A DNA stretch of 21,353 nucleotides from positions 1 through 21,353 of the forward strand of contig RZYK01000014.1 in the NCBI GenBank assembly GCA_009930355.1, in the 5' to 3' direction. Both the position numbers and the translations under genes were made by a program. The stretch is from Campylobacterota bacterium. GTDB lineage: Bacteria > Campylobacterota > Campylobacteria > Campylobacterales > Sulfurospirillaceae. Shown piece after piece: positions 1-6,762 of this stretch. Each line of letters opens with the position of its first letter. Within the stretch, counting starts at the first letter, position 1. The notes under the pieces are model-generated. The model ran no database searches. It saw only the letters and a program-made list of their open reading frames with translations, and was not told the origin of the DNA.

Positions 1-1
1 G

Positions 2-1429
2 GTGGAGTTACTTCAAAAAGAAAAAGAGATACAGAATATTGAAATTTTCAATGGCATGGGTGCTCCTTTGGATTATGCGGGCTTAGTCAAAGGCTCAAGT
101 TTTAAAAGTGGAGAGCATGTCAGTGAAATTGTGGTCAATCTGAGTACGGCGCATCACCGAGATGAGCCTTCGTATACAATAGTACATCGTTTGCGTCCTA
201 TCATTCAGAAAACGTGTGCGCCATTGGTGGAAAAAACATCTATCAAAATGGTAGAGCAACCAGCAGGACCTCCAACACAAGCTGCCATTGTCATTGAGCT
301 GTATGGCGATGAGAGCCACTCTTTAAATGCATTAGCCGATGAAATTAAACGAAGTGTTATGCAACATCCTGATTTGGTGGATGTCGATATTATGCGAGAT
401 GAAGTGCACCCAAAGCTCTCTTTGCACATTGATCAAGAAAAGGCTTTGCGTGCAGGCTTGAGTATAGCGTATATTCATAAAATGCTCTACATGGGTTTTG
501 AAGGAATGGATGTGAGTTATAAAAACAGTGAGCACTCTCCTTCCCAGATTCCTTTGTATATGGTTTTGAGTCATGATTCCAAAGCTTTATCAACGATGAG
601 CAAAGAGGCACTCATGGCAAAATTAAGTGCTTTTTTGTTACGCAATGCACAGGGTATGTTAGTACCTTTAAGTGAAGTGATTCGTATTGAAGAAGTCTCT
701 TCAACGCCTACAATTCTCTCAAAAAATTTGCAAAAAATGGTGAGCATTGTGGCTGAAGCGGATTTGGTTTCACAGGTTTATCCTCTTTTGGATGTGAGAA
801 GTGCTATTAAAGAGGCACTCAAAGAGCGTTACGAGATAGAAAACACACATCTTTTTGATTTGCGATTAAAAGATAAACATAGCGGTGAAGTGTTTGATTT
901 GGTGTGGGATGGCGAGATGAAGGTCACCATGGATACCTTTAGAGATTTGGGTGGAGCGTTTATTGCCGCACTCGTGCTTATCTTTTTACTGATGGTGGTC
1001 TATTATAAAAGTTTTGCGCTTTCTGGCATTGTGCTTTTAGGAAGTTTTCTCTCCATTATTGGGGTTATTTTTGGGCATTGGTTGATGGATATTTTCTCCA
1101 AAGAGACCTTTTTCTTAACCGCAACGTCATTAATTGGTTTTATTGCTTTAATGGGTATTAGTTCACGTAACTCTTTATTGTTGATTGATTTTACAGAGGC
1201 GATGATGAAAATGGGAATTGAAAAAAAACGTGCCATAGCCCTTGCAAGTGCGACACGGGCTAAGCCTATTTTTCTCACCGCAGCAGCGATTATTTTAGCC
1301 AGTACGCTTTTGGCAACTGATCCTATTTTTGGGGGATTGGGTGTGGCGCTTATTTTTGGAACGATAGCCGCTGTGATTGTCTCCTTAGTGGTTGTTCCAG
1401 TCCTGATGGACAACACCAAAGCAATTTAA
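2..1429 (+). CDS. RND-family efflux transporter permease, C-terminal part (5' end outside window)
   Basis: Inner-membrane proton-driven pump of the AcrB/MdtB type; only the last ~475 residues are present, since full proteins are about 1000 aa and the reading frame is open to the window edge, so the first codon here is not a real start. Residues 1-315 resemble the second porter and docking region (Gly-Pro-Pro near 89-91). Hydrophobic segments at about 316-335, 339-360, 372-391, 423-440 and 443-468 match the last five membrane helices (TM8-TM12). The TM10 motif reads GISSRNSLLLIDF: Asn390 is kept, but Arg389 stands where AcrB has the proton-relay Lys940. Periplasmic adaptor and outer-membrane genes would be expected upstream, outside the window. 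Substrate (drug, metal or solvent) cannot be read from this part. Confidence 0.88.
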   Translation: MELLQKEKEIQNIEIFNGMGAPLDYAGLVKGSSFKSGEHVSEIVVNLSTAHHRDEPSYTIVHRLRPIIQKTCAPLVEKTSIKMVEQPAGPPTQAAIVIELYGDESHSLNALADEIKRSVMQHPDLVDVDIMRDEVHPKLSLHIDQEKALRAGLSIAYIHKMLYMGFEGMDVSYKNSEHSPSQIPLYMVLSHDSKALSTMSKEALMAKLSAFLLRNAQGMLVPLSEVIRIEEVSSTPTILSKNLQKMVSIVAEADLVSQVYPLLDVRSAIKEALKERYEIENTHLFDLRLKDKHSGEVFDLVWDGEMKVTMDTFRDLGGAFIAALVLIFLLMVVYYKSFALSGIVLLGSFLSIIGVIFGHWLMDIFSKETFFLTATSLIGFIALMGISSRNSLLLIDFTEAMMKMGIEKKRAIALASATRAKPIFLTAAAIILASTLLATDPIFGGLGVALIFGTIAAVIVSLVVVPVLMDNTKAI

Positions 1430-1435
1430 ATCCTT

Positions 1436-1447
1436 TTTACATGTAAA
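1436..1447. repeat. Iterated palindrome TTTACATGTAAA, copy 1 (intergenic)
   Basis: Perfect 12-bp palindrome, 6 bp after the stop codon of the RND gene. With copy 2 it forms a 15-bp inverted repeat. Confidence 0.95.
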
Positions 1448-1457
1448 GGGTAAGCGT

Positions 1458-1622
1458 TTATCGCTTTACATGTAAAAATTTTCGACGTGCCATCATGAAA
1501 AGTCGCATAATGCGATGGGAAAAGATTCTTCTGTTAAAACTCATTTTTCGGCAATTCCCCTCTTTTAAACACTCAAAAACCTCTTCAAGTGCTAATTTTT
1601 CACTTATGGATAGATTTGTCAT
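1458..1622 (-). CDS. 54-aa small protein of unknown function, coupled to the XRE regulator
   Basis: Short open frame starting at ATG 1622, with its first bases overlapping the TGA stop of the upstream regulator (ATGA junction), a classic translational-coupling arrangement. The protein begins MTNLSISEKLALEEVFECLK, an acidic amphipathic helix-like segment. It ends in a strongly basic stretch rich in Arg, with repeated Met and Phe and no obvious membrane segment. The final residues FLHVKR are encoded by a copy of the dispersed TTTACATGTAAA palindrome, so the 3' end may have been made or altered by that repeat. I do not recognise a family. A toxin or regulator-partner role is conceivable from the XRE-plus-small-ORF layout, but nothing in the sequence proves it. 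It is real mainly on the strength of the overlap and sensible composition. Confidence 0.5.
   Translation of the reverse strand: MTNLSISEKLALEEVFECLKEGNCRKMSFNRRIFSHRIMRLFMMARRKFLHVKR
1465..1476. repeat. Iterated palindrome TTTACATGTAAA, copy 2 (encodes LHVK)
   Basis: Perfect 12-mer, within the 3' end of the 54-aa ORF on the minus strand, where it encodes Leu50-His-Val-Lys53. It forms the second arm of the inverted pair with copy 1. Confidence 0.95.
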
Positions 1623-1867
1623 ACCGCCCCTTTTTGCCCATCATTAATTTTACGTACCAACCTTACAATGTCTGCATCATCCAGCATACCGAGCATATTA
1701 AAAACTACAGGAATCGCCATAGGAGCGCTACTGCCAAGACGCCACTCCTGATAGGTTCTCATCGATATACCACAGGTCTCTGCCATCTTTTTTTGGGAAA
1801 TTTTTTTCCCCATATTTTCAGCTTCAATGGCGTTATGCAAAAGATTAATAATATCGTTGGTTTTCAT
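1619..1867 (-). CDS. Small XRE-type helix-turn-helix DNA-binding protein
   Basis: 82-aa predicted transcriptional regulator. Residues about 23-50 (ISQKKMAETCGISMRTYQEW and following) form a recognisable Cro/C1-type helix-turn-helix: a helix ending in Ala-Glu, a Cys-Gly-Ile-Ser turn, and a recognition helix with Arg-Thr-Tyr-Gln-Glu-Trp. The C-terminal ~30 residues are a short hydrophobic/acidic tail. ATG 1867 has no visible Shine-Dalgarno sequence; a TACAAT -10-like hexamer (1875-1880 on the minus strand) lies only 7 nt upstream, so a leaderless transcript is possible. It overlaps the downstream 54-aa ORF by an ATGA. It faces the 221-bp AT-rich spacer before efp, a plausible place for autoregulation. 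It could be the antitoxin/regulator half of a small two-gene module; there is no HipA-type partner. Confidence 0.8.
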   Translation of the reverse strand: MKTNDIINLLHNAIEAENMGKKISQKKMAETCGISMRTYQEWRLGSSAPMAIPVVFNMLGMLDDADIVRLVRKINDGQKGAV

Positions 1868-2055
1868 TCGTAAGATTGTAGTTTAAAATGTATTAAACAT
1901 AAATTAAATAGTATAAAATATACAAATAAATTTATATTATAAACAATTTTAAAGATTTAATATAAACTATTTAAGGGATATTATACAAATAAACATAATA
2001 AATACACAATATATTGTATAAAAATAGCCTGTTTTGTTGTCACTCTTTTTTTCGC
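1868..2055. promoter_or_regulatory. AT-rich divergent regulatory spacer with direct and inverted repeats
   Basis: Nearly GC-free spacer between the XRE regulator (-) and efp (+). TATACAAATAAA occurs twice as an exact direct repeat (1919-1930 and 1982-1993), 63 bp apart, about six helical turns. ACAATATATTGT (2006-2017) is a perfect 12-bp palindrome, and ATAAATTTAT (1926-1935) is another. These could be binding sites for the adjacent XRE protein or simply features of an A+T-rich promoter; low complexity makes chance repeats likely. Confidence 0.4.
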
Positions 2056-2061
2056 TATAAT
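2034..2061 (+). promoter_or_regulatory. Sigma-70-like promoter of efp
   Basis: A consensus TATAAT -10 at 2056-2061 is preceded by TTGTTG (2034-2039) with a 16-bp spacer. Transcription would start near 2068, giving a ~20-nt leader with TAGGAG (2078-2083) placed 5 nt before the ATG at 2089. Confidence 0.65.
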
Positions 2062-2088
2062 GGCGAAAACTAAAACGTAGGAGAATGT

Positions 2089-2652
2089 ATGGCCTCTATT
2101 TCAATGGGCGACTTAAAAAAAGGGTTAAAAATCGAATTTAACGGTATTCCGTATAAAATCACCGAGTACCAACACGTTAAACCTGGCAAAGGTGCGGCGT
2201 TTGTGCGTTGTAAGATCAAGTCATTTATCGATGGCAGAGTGATTGAAAAAACGTTTCATGCGGGAGATAAATGTGAAACACCTCAGCTTGAAGATAAAAT
2301 CATGCAATTTTTGTACGATGATGGTGAGTTTTTGCAGTTTATGGATAGCGTAACCTACGAGCAAATCGCACTGACTCATGACCAAGTGGGTGAAGCAGCG
2401 GATTGGATTATTGATGGTATGAATGTGGATATGTTGTATCACAATGGCAAGCCTATCAGCGTTGAAGCTCCACAATTTGTTCAACTTAAAATCGTTGAAA
2501 CTCCACCTAACTTCAAGGGCGATACCCAAGGTGGTAAAAAACCAGCAACGCTTGAGAGTGGTGCAGTGGTTCAAGTACCTTTTCACGTGGTTGAGGGCGA
2601 TGTGATTAAAGTGGATACCGTTCGTGGCGAATACTTAGAAAAAGTAAAATAA
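2089..2652 (+). CDS. efp: Elongation factor P
   Basis: 187-aa translation factor that binds the ribosome between the P and E sites and relieves stalling at consecutive prolines. Length and all three domains match the family: N-terminal KOW-like domain (about 1-64), central OB fold (65-127) and C-terminal OB fold (about 130-185, ending GEYLEKVK). The tip loop reads HVKPGKGAAFVR, placing the conserved Lys34 in the Pro-Gly-Lys-Gly context used for post-translational modification in many bacteria. No modification gene (epmA/epmB or other) is in this window, so the modification state is unknown. The start is supported by TAGGAG 5 nt upstream. It appears monocistronic, with a strong promoter before it and a hairpin terminator after it. 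Confidence 0.97.
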   Translation: MASISMGDLKKGLKIEFNGIPYKITEYQHVKPGKGAAFVRCKIKSFIDGRVIEKTFHAGDKCETPQLEDKIMQFLYDDGEFLQFMDSVTYEQIALTHDQVGEAADWIIDGMNVDMLYHNGKPISVEAPQFVQLKIVETPPNFKGDTQGGKKPATLESGAVVQVPFHVVEGDVIKVDTVRGEYLEKVK

Positions 2653-2664
2653 TTTTTTTCCTTC

Positions 2665-2690
2665 ACACAGTGTGTTTATGCACACTGTGT
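2665..2690 (+). terminator. Rho-independent-type terminator of efp
   Basis: A perfect 10-bp stem, ACACAGTGTG (2665-2674) pairing with CACACTGTGT (2681-2690) around a TTTATG loop, begins 13 nt after the efp stop. It is followed by a C/T-rich tract with a run of T around 2697-2703. Confidence 0.8.
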
Positions 2691-2733
2691 CTCCCTCTTT
2701 TTTCTTTCAATTTTTCATTTCAAGGAGTTTTAC

Positions 2734-3282
2734 ATGAGCAAAAAAGTCATTGTTCCCTTAGCGGAGGGCTTTGAAGAGATTGAAGCATTGAGTATCGTTG
2801 ATATTCTAAGACGTGCCAATGTTGAAGTGAGTATCGCAGCGTTAGAATCCTTACATGTAAAAGGTGCGCACGGTGTGGTTGTGGTCGCTGATGTCCTGTT
2901 AGAGGATATAGATGCTTCTACCTACGATATGATAGCCTTACCTGGCGGACTTCCTGGAGCGACCAATTTAGCTAAAGATACAACCCTCCAAGCCATGCTG
3001 AAAGCTTTTGATGCCAAAGGGAAGGGACTTGCTGCGATTTGTGCTGCACCGTATGCTTTGCACACCGCAGGCGTGTTGAAAAAAAGGTATACCTGCTATC
3101 CAGGGTTTCACACGAACATTGCGCATGAGGGGTACAATGCTTCTGAAAACGTTGTGGTAGATGCAAACATTACTACTTCGCAAGGGCCAAGTACGGCGAT
3201 GCTTTTTGCACTTTCCCTCGTTGATCAGTTGTGTGGAAAAACTGTGCGTGAGCAGTTAGCCAAAGATTTATTGTTAAGCTAA
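2734..3282 (+). CDS. DJ-1/PfpI superfamily protein (YajL/ThiJ-like)
   Basis: 182-aa cytoplasmic protein of the DJ-1 clade. Visible landmarks are the N-terminal strand followed by EGFEEIE, with Glu17 aligning to DJ-1 Glu18; the ALPGGLPGA loop at 68-76; and the nucleophile elbow AICAAPYAL with Cys103 equivalent to DJ-1/YajL Cys106. Relatives have been reported as glyoxalase III-type enzymes, chaperones or deglycases and protect against aldehydes or oxidative stress; the exact activity here is inferred only at family level. AAGGAG (2722-2727) supports ATG 2734. Residues Leu40-Lys43 are encoded by a copy of the dispersed palindrome, in a surface-like segment before a Gly-Ala-His-Gly turn. No operon partner: efp terminates upstream and mutS converges downstream. 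Confidence 0.92.
   Translation: MSKKVIVPLAEGFEEIEALSIVDILRRANVEVSIAALESLHVKGAHGVVVVADVLLEDIDASTYDMIALPGGLPGATNLAKDTTLQAMLKAFDAKGKGLAAICAAPYALHTAGVLKKRYTCYPGFHTNIAHEGYNASENVVVDANITTSQGPSTAMLFALSLVDQLCGKTVREQLAKDLLLS
2850..2861. repeat. Iterated palindrome, copy 3, one mismatch (encodes LHVK)
   Basis: The core TTACATGTAA (2851-2860) is intact; the first base of the 12-mer is C instead of T. It lies inside the DJ-1 gene, frame Leu-His-Val-Lys. Confidence 0.85.
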
Positions 3283-3287
3283 ATAGT

Positions 3288-3299
3288 TTTACATGTAAA
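3288..3299. repeat. Iterated palindrome TTTACATGTAAA, copy 4 (convergent junction)
   Basis: Perfect 12-mer in the 32-bp gap between the converging DJ-1 and mutS genes, 5 bp after the DJ-1 stop. Confidence 0.95.
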
Positions 3300-3318
3300 G
3301 CGTATCAAAGCGCTTTAC
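3295..3318. terminator. Hairpin at the DJ-1/mutS convergent junction
   Basis: GTAAAGCG (3295-3302) pairs perfectly with CGCTTTAC (3311-3318) around an 8-nt loop. The left arm begins inside palindrome copy 4, and the right arm overlaps the mutS stop codon. A T/C-rich tract follows on the plus strand. Possible shared terminator; there is no strong U-run on the minus side. Confidence 0.45.
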
Positions 3319-6248
3319 TTCTCTTCATAATGCAGTTTTAATCCCTCACTGCTCATGACAAATCCACTAATGACAATCTTTCCCTCATGGACCATTTTAT
3401 GGTGCTTTGCACAGAGTGGAATAAGATTGAAACGGTGGTTTTGGTGAAAATGCTCAATGTTGCCATGTGCATCGGCCATCTCTTGCGCATGAATGTGATG
3501 GACTTCTTCGACGTACGCATCGCATAAAGCGCATTTGGCGAGGTAGAGATTTTTATTGTATTTGCTGCGTTTTTTCTGTTTTAAAAGCTCCATTTCTCCT
3601 AATTCACCCGCAAGGTTGCGTCGAATCTCATACGCCATTTTAATAAACTCACTGTCCATATGCAAAGATTTGGCAAACTCTAAGCCATAGAGAGAACTTC
3701 CACTACCAAGGTCGAGCTTGCGGTTGTAGAGCAGTTTGTCATTTTCTTCATCGTAACTCACCCCTAAATGAAGCGCAATAACCTCTTTAAGCTCAGTAAT
3801 GATGGGAAGTTGGATGAGTTGGTGCAAATGGGTGGCAAAGACAAATAACGCTCCTTGTGCGTGGAGTTTTTTAATGCTACTTGCCACAATCGCCAAGGCT
3901 GATTCGGTCTCTGTTCCATGACTAATTTCATCGCCTAAAACGAGCGAATAGGGTGTGGCTCGATTGAATATATTTTTAAGTTCCAACATCTCCACCGTAA
4001 AGGTCGAAAGTCCTTTGTAGAGGTTGTCCGCACTCATAATACGAGTAAAAATTTTATCAAAAAGATGAAAACGAAGACTTGCGCAGGGAACAAAAAAGCC
4101 CGATTGTGCCATAATAATTGCCATCCCAAGGCTCTTCATCAACGAAGATTTACCGCTGGAGTTAATGCCATAGAGCAACATGCCTTGCACGGTGGTAATA
4201 GAGGAGGCTTCAAGGGTAATGTGGTTGTGTGGCATTTCTTTGGGGCATGTACCTAAAAAGAGGTCGTTGGGAATGTAAATGCCATTTTCTTCACGGGACT
4301 CGATGAGGGGATGACGAAGCCCAATCGCTTCTAGGAAACGCTCTTTCTCTTCCATCGGCAAAAGCTCAGGACGGGTGTAGTTAAAATGCACCGCACATTT
4401 AGCATTACTCAGTGCCACATCAAGGGTGCCTACAAAGGCGATAAGATGCTCTAGGGTGAGTGAAAAATGGGTCTCAATTTTCTCTAACATCTCATCGTAA
4501 CGCTCTTTTACTAGCGCTATCATTTGGAGGTTGCTGAGGGTAATTTCGTGCGATATCTCTTCAATCAAGGAAGCGGAGATTTTGACACTGTTTTTGAGAT
4601 GCCTAAAGGTAAAATCTTTAAAAAAGTAGTGTTTATCACCGATGGTGAGAAAACTTTGCATCAGTTTCTCTTCAATGAGGGCAAAACGATTTTTACTCAT
4701 CAAAATATAATGCCCCTCGCTCTCAAGCCACTCAATGCTAATCATCGAGCGATTGCTCTCTTCAAAGAGTGCTTCCATGTGAGAGACAATGTGCTCTAAG
4801 GCGCCAAAGCGTTCATTTTTGTTTTGCTCAATTTTGTCAATGTGTGGATAAACACCCGATAGAAAAAGATTTTCATTGATTTGGTCTTTGCGAAATTTAG
4901 CACAAATATCAAGAACAAACGTACTTTGAAGCATGCAAAAGAGTGCTTCAGTTTCATCAAAAAGGCTTTTAGGAATGGCCATTTTTTTAAGCTCTGCCTC
5001 TTTTAAAATGCCTAAAATTGCCTCTAACGAGGTGCTTAAATAGGCGAGTTCTAAGGGATGGAGTTTTTTTAGAGCAATGCGTCTTAAAATCCGCTCCAAA
5101 TCATAAACCTGTTTAAGAGCGATGTCAAACTTTTTATAATCCTCCATGAGTTTTGAGCTCAAATCAAAGCGTTCATTGAGGGTTTTTAAATCGCAGATGG
5201 GATTGAGCAGGCGCTCTTTTAAGAGACGCTTACCCATGGCGGTTGAGCTTTGGTCGATGAGGTTTAAAAGGGTCATCTCCATGGGGTTGCGTGAGATGAT
5301 GTCGAGCTGTTCAAGAGCGTTGTTGCCCATGTAGAGGTAACGATTATTGCCAAGAAGGATAGGACGGCTCATCTTTTCGATGATATTGGCGTCATGTTCG
5401 ATGATAAAATCGCATAAAATCGCTAAGGATTCACTCGCATAGGGATAGCGCTCAATGTCTAAATATTCAATGGGCGAGAGCAGGGAGCGAATGGCGTAAA
5501 TACGTCCAAAGAGTTCATTTTGATACGCCACTTTGTGACGCTCTTTGTTGTGGCTATGCGGAGTGTTTTGAGTGATTTCAAGGTAGCTTTGCACCCACTC
5601 TTTATCGATGCTTTCACTATTGTAGGTGAGGACAATTTCGCTGGTTTTATAGGTTTGTAAAAGGTTGAAAATCTCATCTAGTGCGTAGGTTTTATCTTCT
5701 CTGGTGCCATGCACTTCGTTGATAATGGTCTTACCCGTGCTCACATCAATCGCTGCGTAGCCAATAGAGTAAATCTGATGATTGCAGTCAATTAGCAAGG
5801 AGACGAGGTAGTTCTCACTCGATTCCATCACGTAATCAAAGTTGGTACCTGGGCTGATGATATTGGCGATGTAACGCTTCACATGCGGTGGCTCACCCTT
5901 TTGGCGCACCAATACAATGGTGTATTTTTTTGTTTGCACCAGACGGGTAAGGTAGCGATCCAGTGAAACGGCTGGAATGCCTGCAAGCAGAGGATTTTGC
6001 AGAGAATTTTCTAAAATGGCTTTATTTTTACGGGTGAGCTGAATGTTCAACAGTTCGGAAACCTCTTTAGCTTTACCAATTTGATGCGTTTCGTTGTTTA
6101 CTTCATAGGTTTCAAAAAAAGAGCCAATTTCCATAAAGACAATCGTATTTTTGCCATACTTCTCTTCAAAAAAGCGTTGCAAATCAAAATAGATTTCGGT
6201 GAGAAGTTTCTCTTTGGAGCCCAGCAATTTAGCAATATTTTCGAGCAT
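3315..6248 (-). CDS. MutS7-type MutS with C-terminal HNH endonuclease domain
   Basis: 977-aa predicted mismatch-recognition ATPase fused to a nuclease. The N-terminal mismatch-binding domain carries GSFFETYE, keeping the Phe-x-Glu mismatch-reading pair (Phe44, Glu46). Core and lever domains follow. The ATPase has Walker A GINSSGKSS near residue 695 and Walker B LVLGDEISHGTE near 770, with FATHLHQL after it. The last ~75 residues form a zinc HNH domain: Cys906-x2-Cys909, VHHIH (916-920), NLIPLC (941-946), then HH at 949-950 and His954. This N-terminal-complete MutS plus HNH layout matches the MutS7 subfamily of Epsilonproteobacteria, giant viruses and octocoral mitochondria. Campylobacterota generally lack MutL, so a self-contained nuclease makes sense; cutting activity is inferred. 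AAAGG 5 nt before ATG 6248 supports the start. Confidence 0.92.
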   Translation of the reverse strand: MLENIAKLLGSKEKLLTEIYFDLQRFFEEKYGKNTIVFMEIGSFFETYEVNNETHQIGKAKEVSELLNIQLTRKNKAILENSLQNPLLAGIPAVSLDRYLTRLVQTKKYTIVLVRQKGEPPHVKRYIANIISPGTNFDYVMESSENYLVSLLIDCNHQIYSIGYAAIDVSTGKTIINEVHGTREDKTYALDEIFNLLQTYKTSEIVLTYNSESIDKEWVQSYLEITQNTPHSHNKERHKVAYQNELFGRIYAIRSLLSPIEYLDIERYPYASESLAILCDFIIEHDANIIEKMSRPILLGNNRYLYMGNNALEQLDIISRNPMEMTLLNLIDQSSTAMGKRLLKERLLNPICDLKTLNERFDLSSKLMEDYKKFDIALKQVYDLERILRRIALKKLHPLELAYLSTSLEAILGILKEAELKKMAIPKSLFDETEALFCMLQSTFVLDICAKFRKDQINENLFLSGVYPHIDKIEQNKNERFGALEHIVSHMEALFEESNRSMISIEWLESEGHYILMSKNRFALIEEKLMQSFLTIGDKHYFFKDFTFRHLKNSVKISASLIEEISHEITLSNLQMIALVKERYDEMLEKIETHFSLTLEHLIAFVGTLDVALSNAKCAVHFNYTRPELLPMEEKERFLEAIGLRHPLIESREENGIYIPNDLFLGTCPKEMPHNHITLEASSITTVQGMLLYGINSSGKSSLMKSLGMAIIMAQSGFFVPCASLRFHLFDKIFTRIMSADNLYKGLSTFTVEMLELKNIFNRATPYSLVLGDEISHGTETESALAIVASSIKKLHAQGALFVFATHLHQLIQLPIITELKEVIALHLGVSYDEENDKLLYNRKLDLGSGSSLYGLEFAKSLHMDSEFIKMAYEIRRNLAGELGEMELLKQKKRSKYNKNLYLAKCALCDAYVEEVHHIHAQEMADAHGNIEHFHQNHRFNLIPLCAKHHKMVHEGKIVISGFVMSSEGLKLHYEEK

Positions 6249-6280
6249 TCTAACCTTTGCACAGCGTAGTTTAAGATTTT

Positions 6281-6286
6281 ATTATA
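6281..6286 (-). promoter_or_regulatory. Putative -10 element of mutS
   Basis: TATAAT on the minus strand, 33 nt upstream of the mutS ATG. No convincing -35, which is usual for this lineage. It shares a 103-bp spacer with the divergent plus-strand operon. Confidence 0.5.
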
Positions 6287-6319
6287 CACAAAGGAAGCAT
6301 AAAAAAAGGGGTTGTTTGG

Positions 6320-6325
6320 TAGAAT
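6320..6325 (+). promoter_or_regulatory. Putative -10 element of the DUF2721-cvfB-flavoprotein operon
   Basis: TAGAAT 26 nt before ATG 6352. GAAGGATAG at 6341-6349 is the ribosome-binding site. Confidence 0.45.
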
Positions 6326-6351
6326 AAAAACATATTTTTTGAAGGATAGAT

Positions 6352-6762
6352 ATGGAAATTGAAATTTCAACGCCCGCACTTTTATTCCCTGCGGTTTCAC
6401 TCCTTTTACTAGCGTATACCAATCGTTTTTTAGCCGTGGCGCAACTCATTCGTATGTTGCACCGACAGTCCAGTGAGCGTGAAAATTGTGAAGAGTACCA
6501 ACAAATTGCCAATCTTAAACACCGTTTGGAACTGACCAAATGGATGCAATTTTTTGGGGTTCTCTCTTTGTTGTTGTGTACCCTTTCGATGGCAGAGCTT
6601 TTTATGGGCTATATAGAAGTAGGAAAAAAGATTTTTGGGCTGAGTCTTATTGTCATGTGTCTTTCTTTACTCATCTCTCTTTGGGAACTAATGATTTCGA
6701 CCAAAGCCCTTAATATGGAACTAAGCGACATGCACGACAAATGTAAAGTAGGTAAAAAATGA
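6352..6762 (+). CDS. DUF2721 family membrane protein
   Basis: 136-aa integral membrane protein of unknown function. The opening ALLFPAVSLLLLAYTNRFLAVAQLIR is characteristic of DUF2721. Three hydrophobic segments lie at about 9-29, 64-84 and 92-113, separated by a charged loop (35-62) with clustered Glu and Arg, and a short charged C-terminal tail. Family length is normal. The GAAGGATAG ribosome-binding site supports ATG 6352. The stop codon overlaps the next start by ATGA, so it is translationally coupled to the S1-domain gene, although nothing links their functions biochemically. Confidence 0.87.
   Translation: MEIEISTPALLFPAVSLLLLAYTNRFLAVAQLIRMLHRQSSERENCEEYQQIANLKHRLELTKWMQFFGVLSLLLCTLSMAELFMGYIEVGKKIFGLSLIVMCLSLLISLWELMISTKALNMELSDMHDKCKVGKK

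Larger units (their letters stand above)
1434..1478. terminator. Long inverted repeat made of two palindrome copies; possible bidirectional terminator
   Basis: TTTTTACATGTAAAG (1434-1448) is exactly complementary to CTTTACATGTAAAAA (1464-1478), with a 15-nt loop. Each arm is also self-palindromic, so several foldings compete, and the loop holds a smaller hairpin with AAGCG pairing CGCTT (1452-1466). It sits between the converging RND gene and the small ORF on the minus strand, whose stop codon lies in the loop. Only short T-runs follow, so termination is inferred from position and symmetry. Confidence 0.5.

Noticed and set aside
1458..1867. HipBA-type toxin-antitoxin module
   Set aside because: The second ORF is only 54 aa and has no kinase features; the regulator alone does not justify the call.
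1868..2055. Replication origin or iterons in the AT-rich spacer
   Set aside because: No DnaA-box cluster and no dnaA/dnaN/parAB genes nearby; only two copies of one low-complexity repeat.
4065..4799. Open frames on the plus strand opposite mutS (and similar frames opposite dnaE and the chemoreceptor gene)
   Set aside because: No ribosome-binding sites or recognisable protein features; they are shadows of well-supported genes on the other strand.
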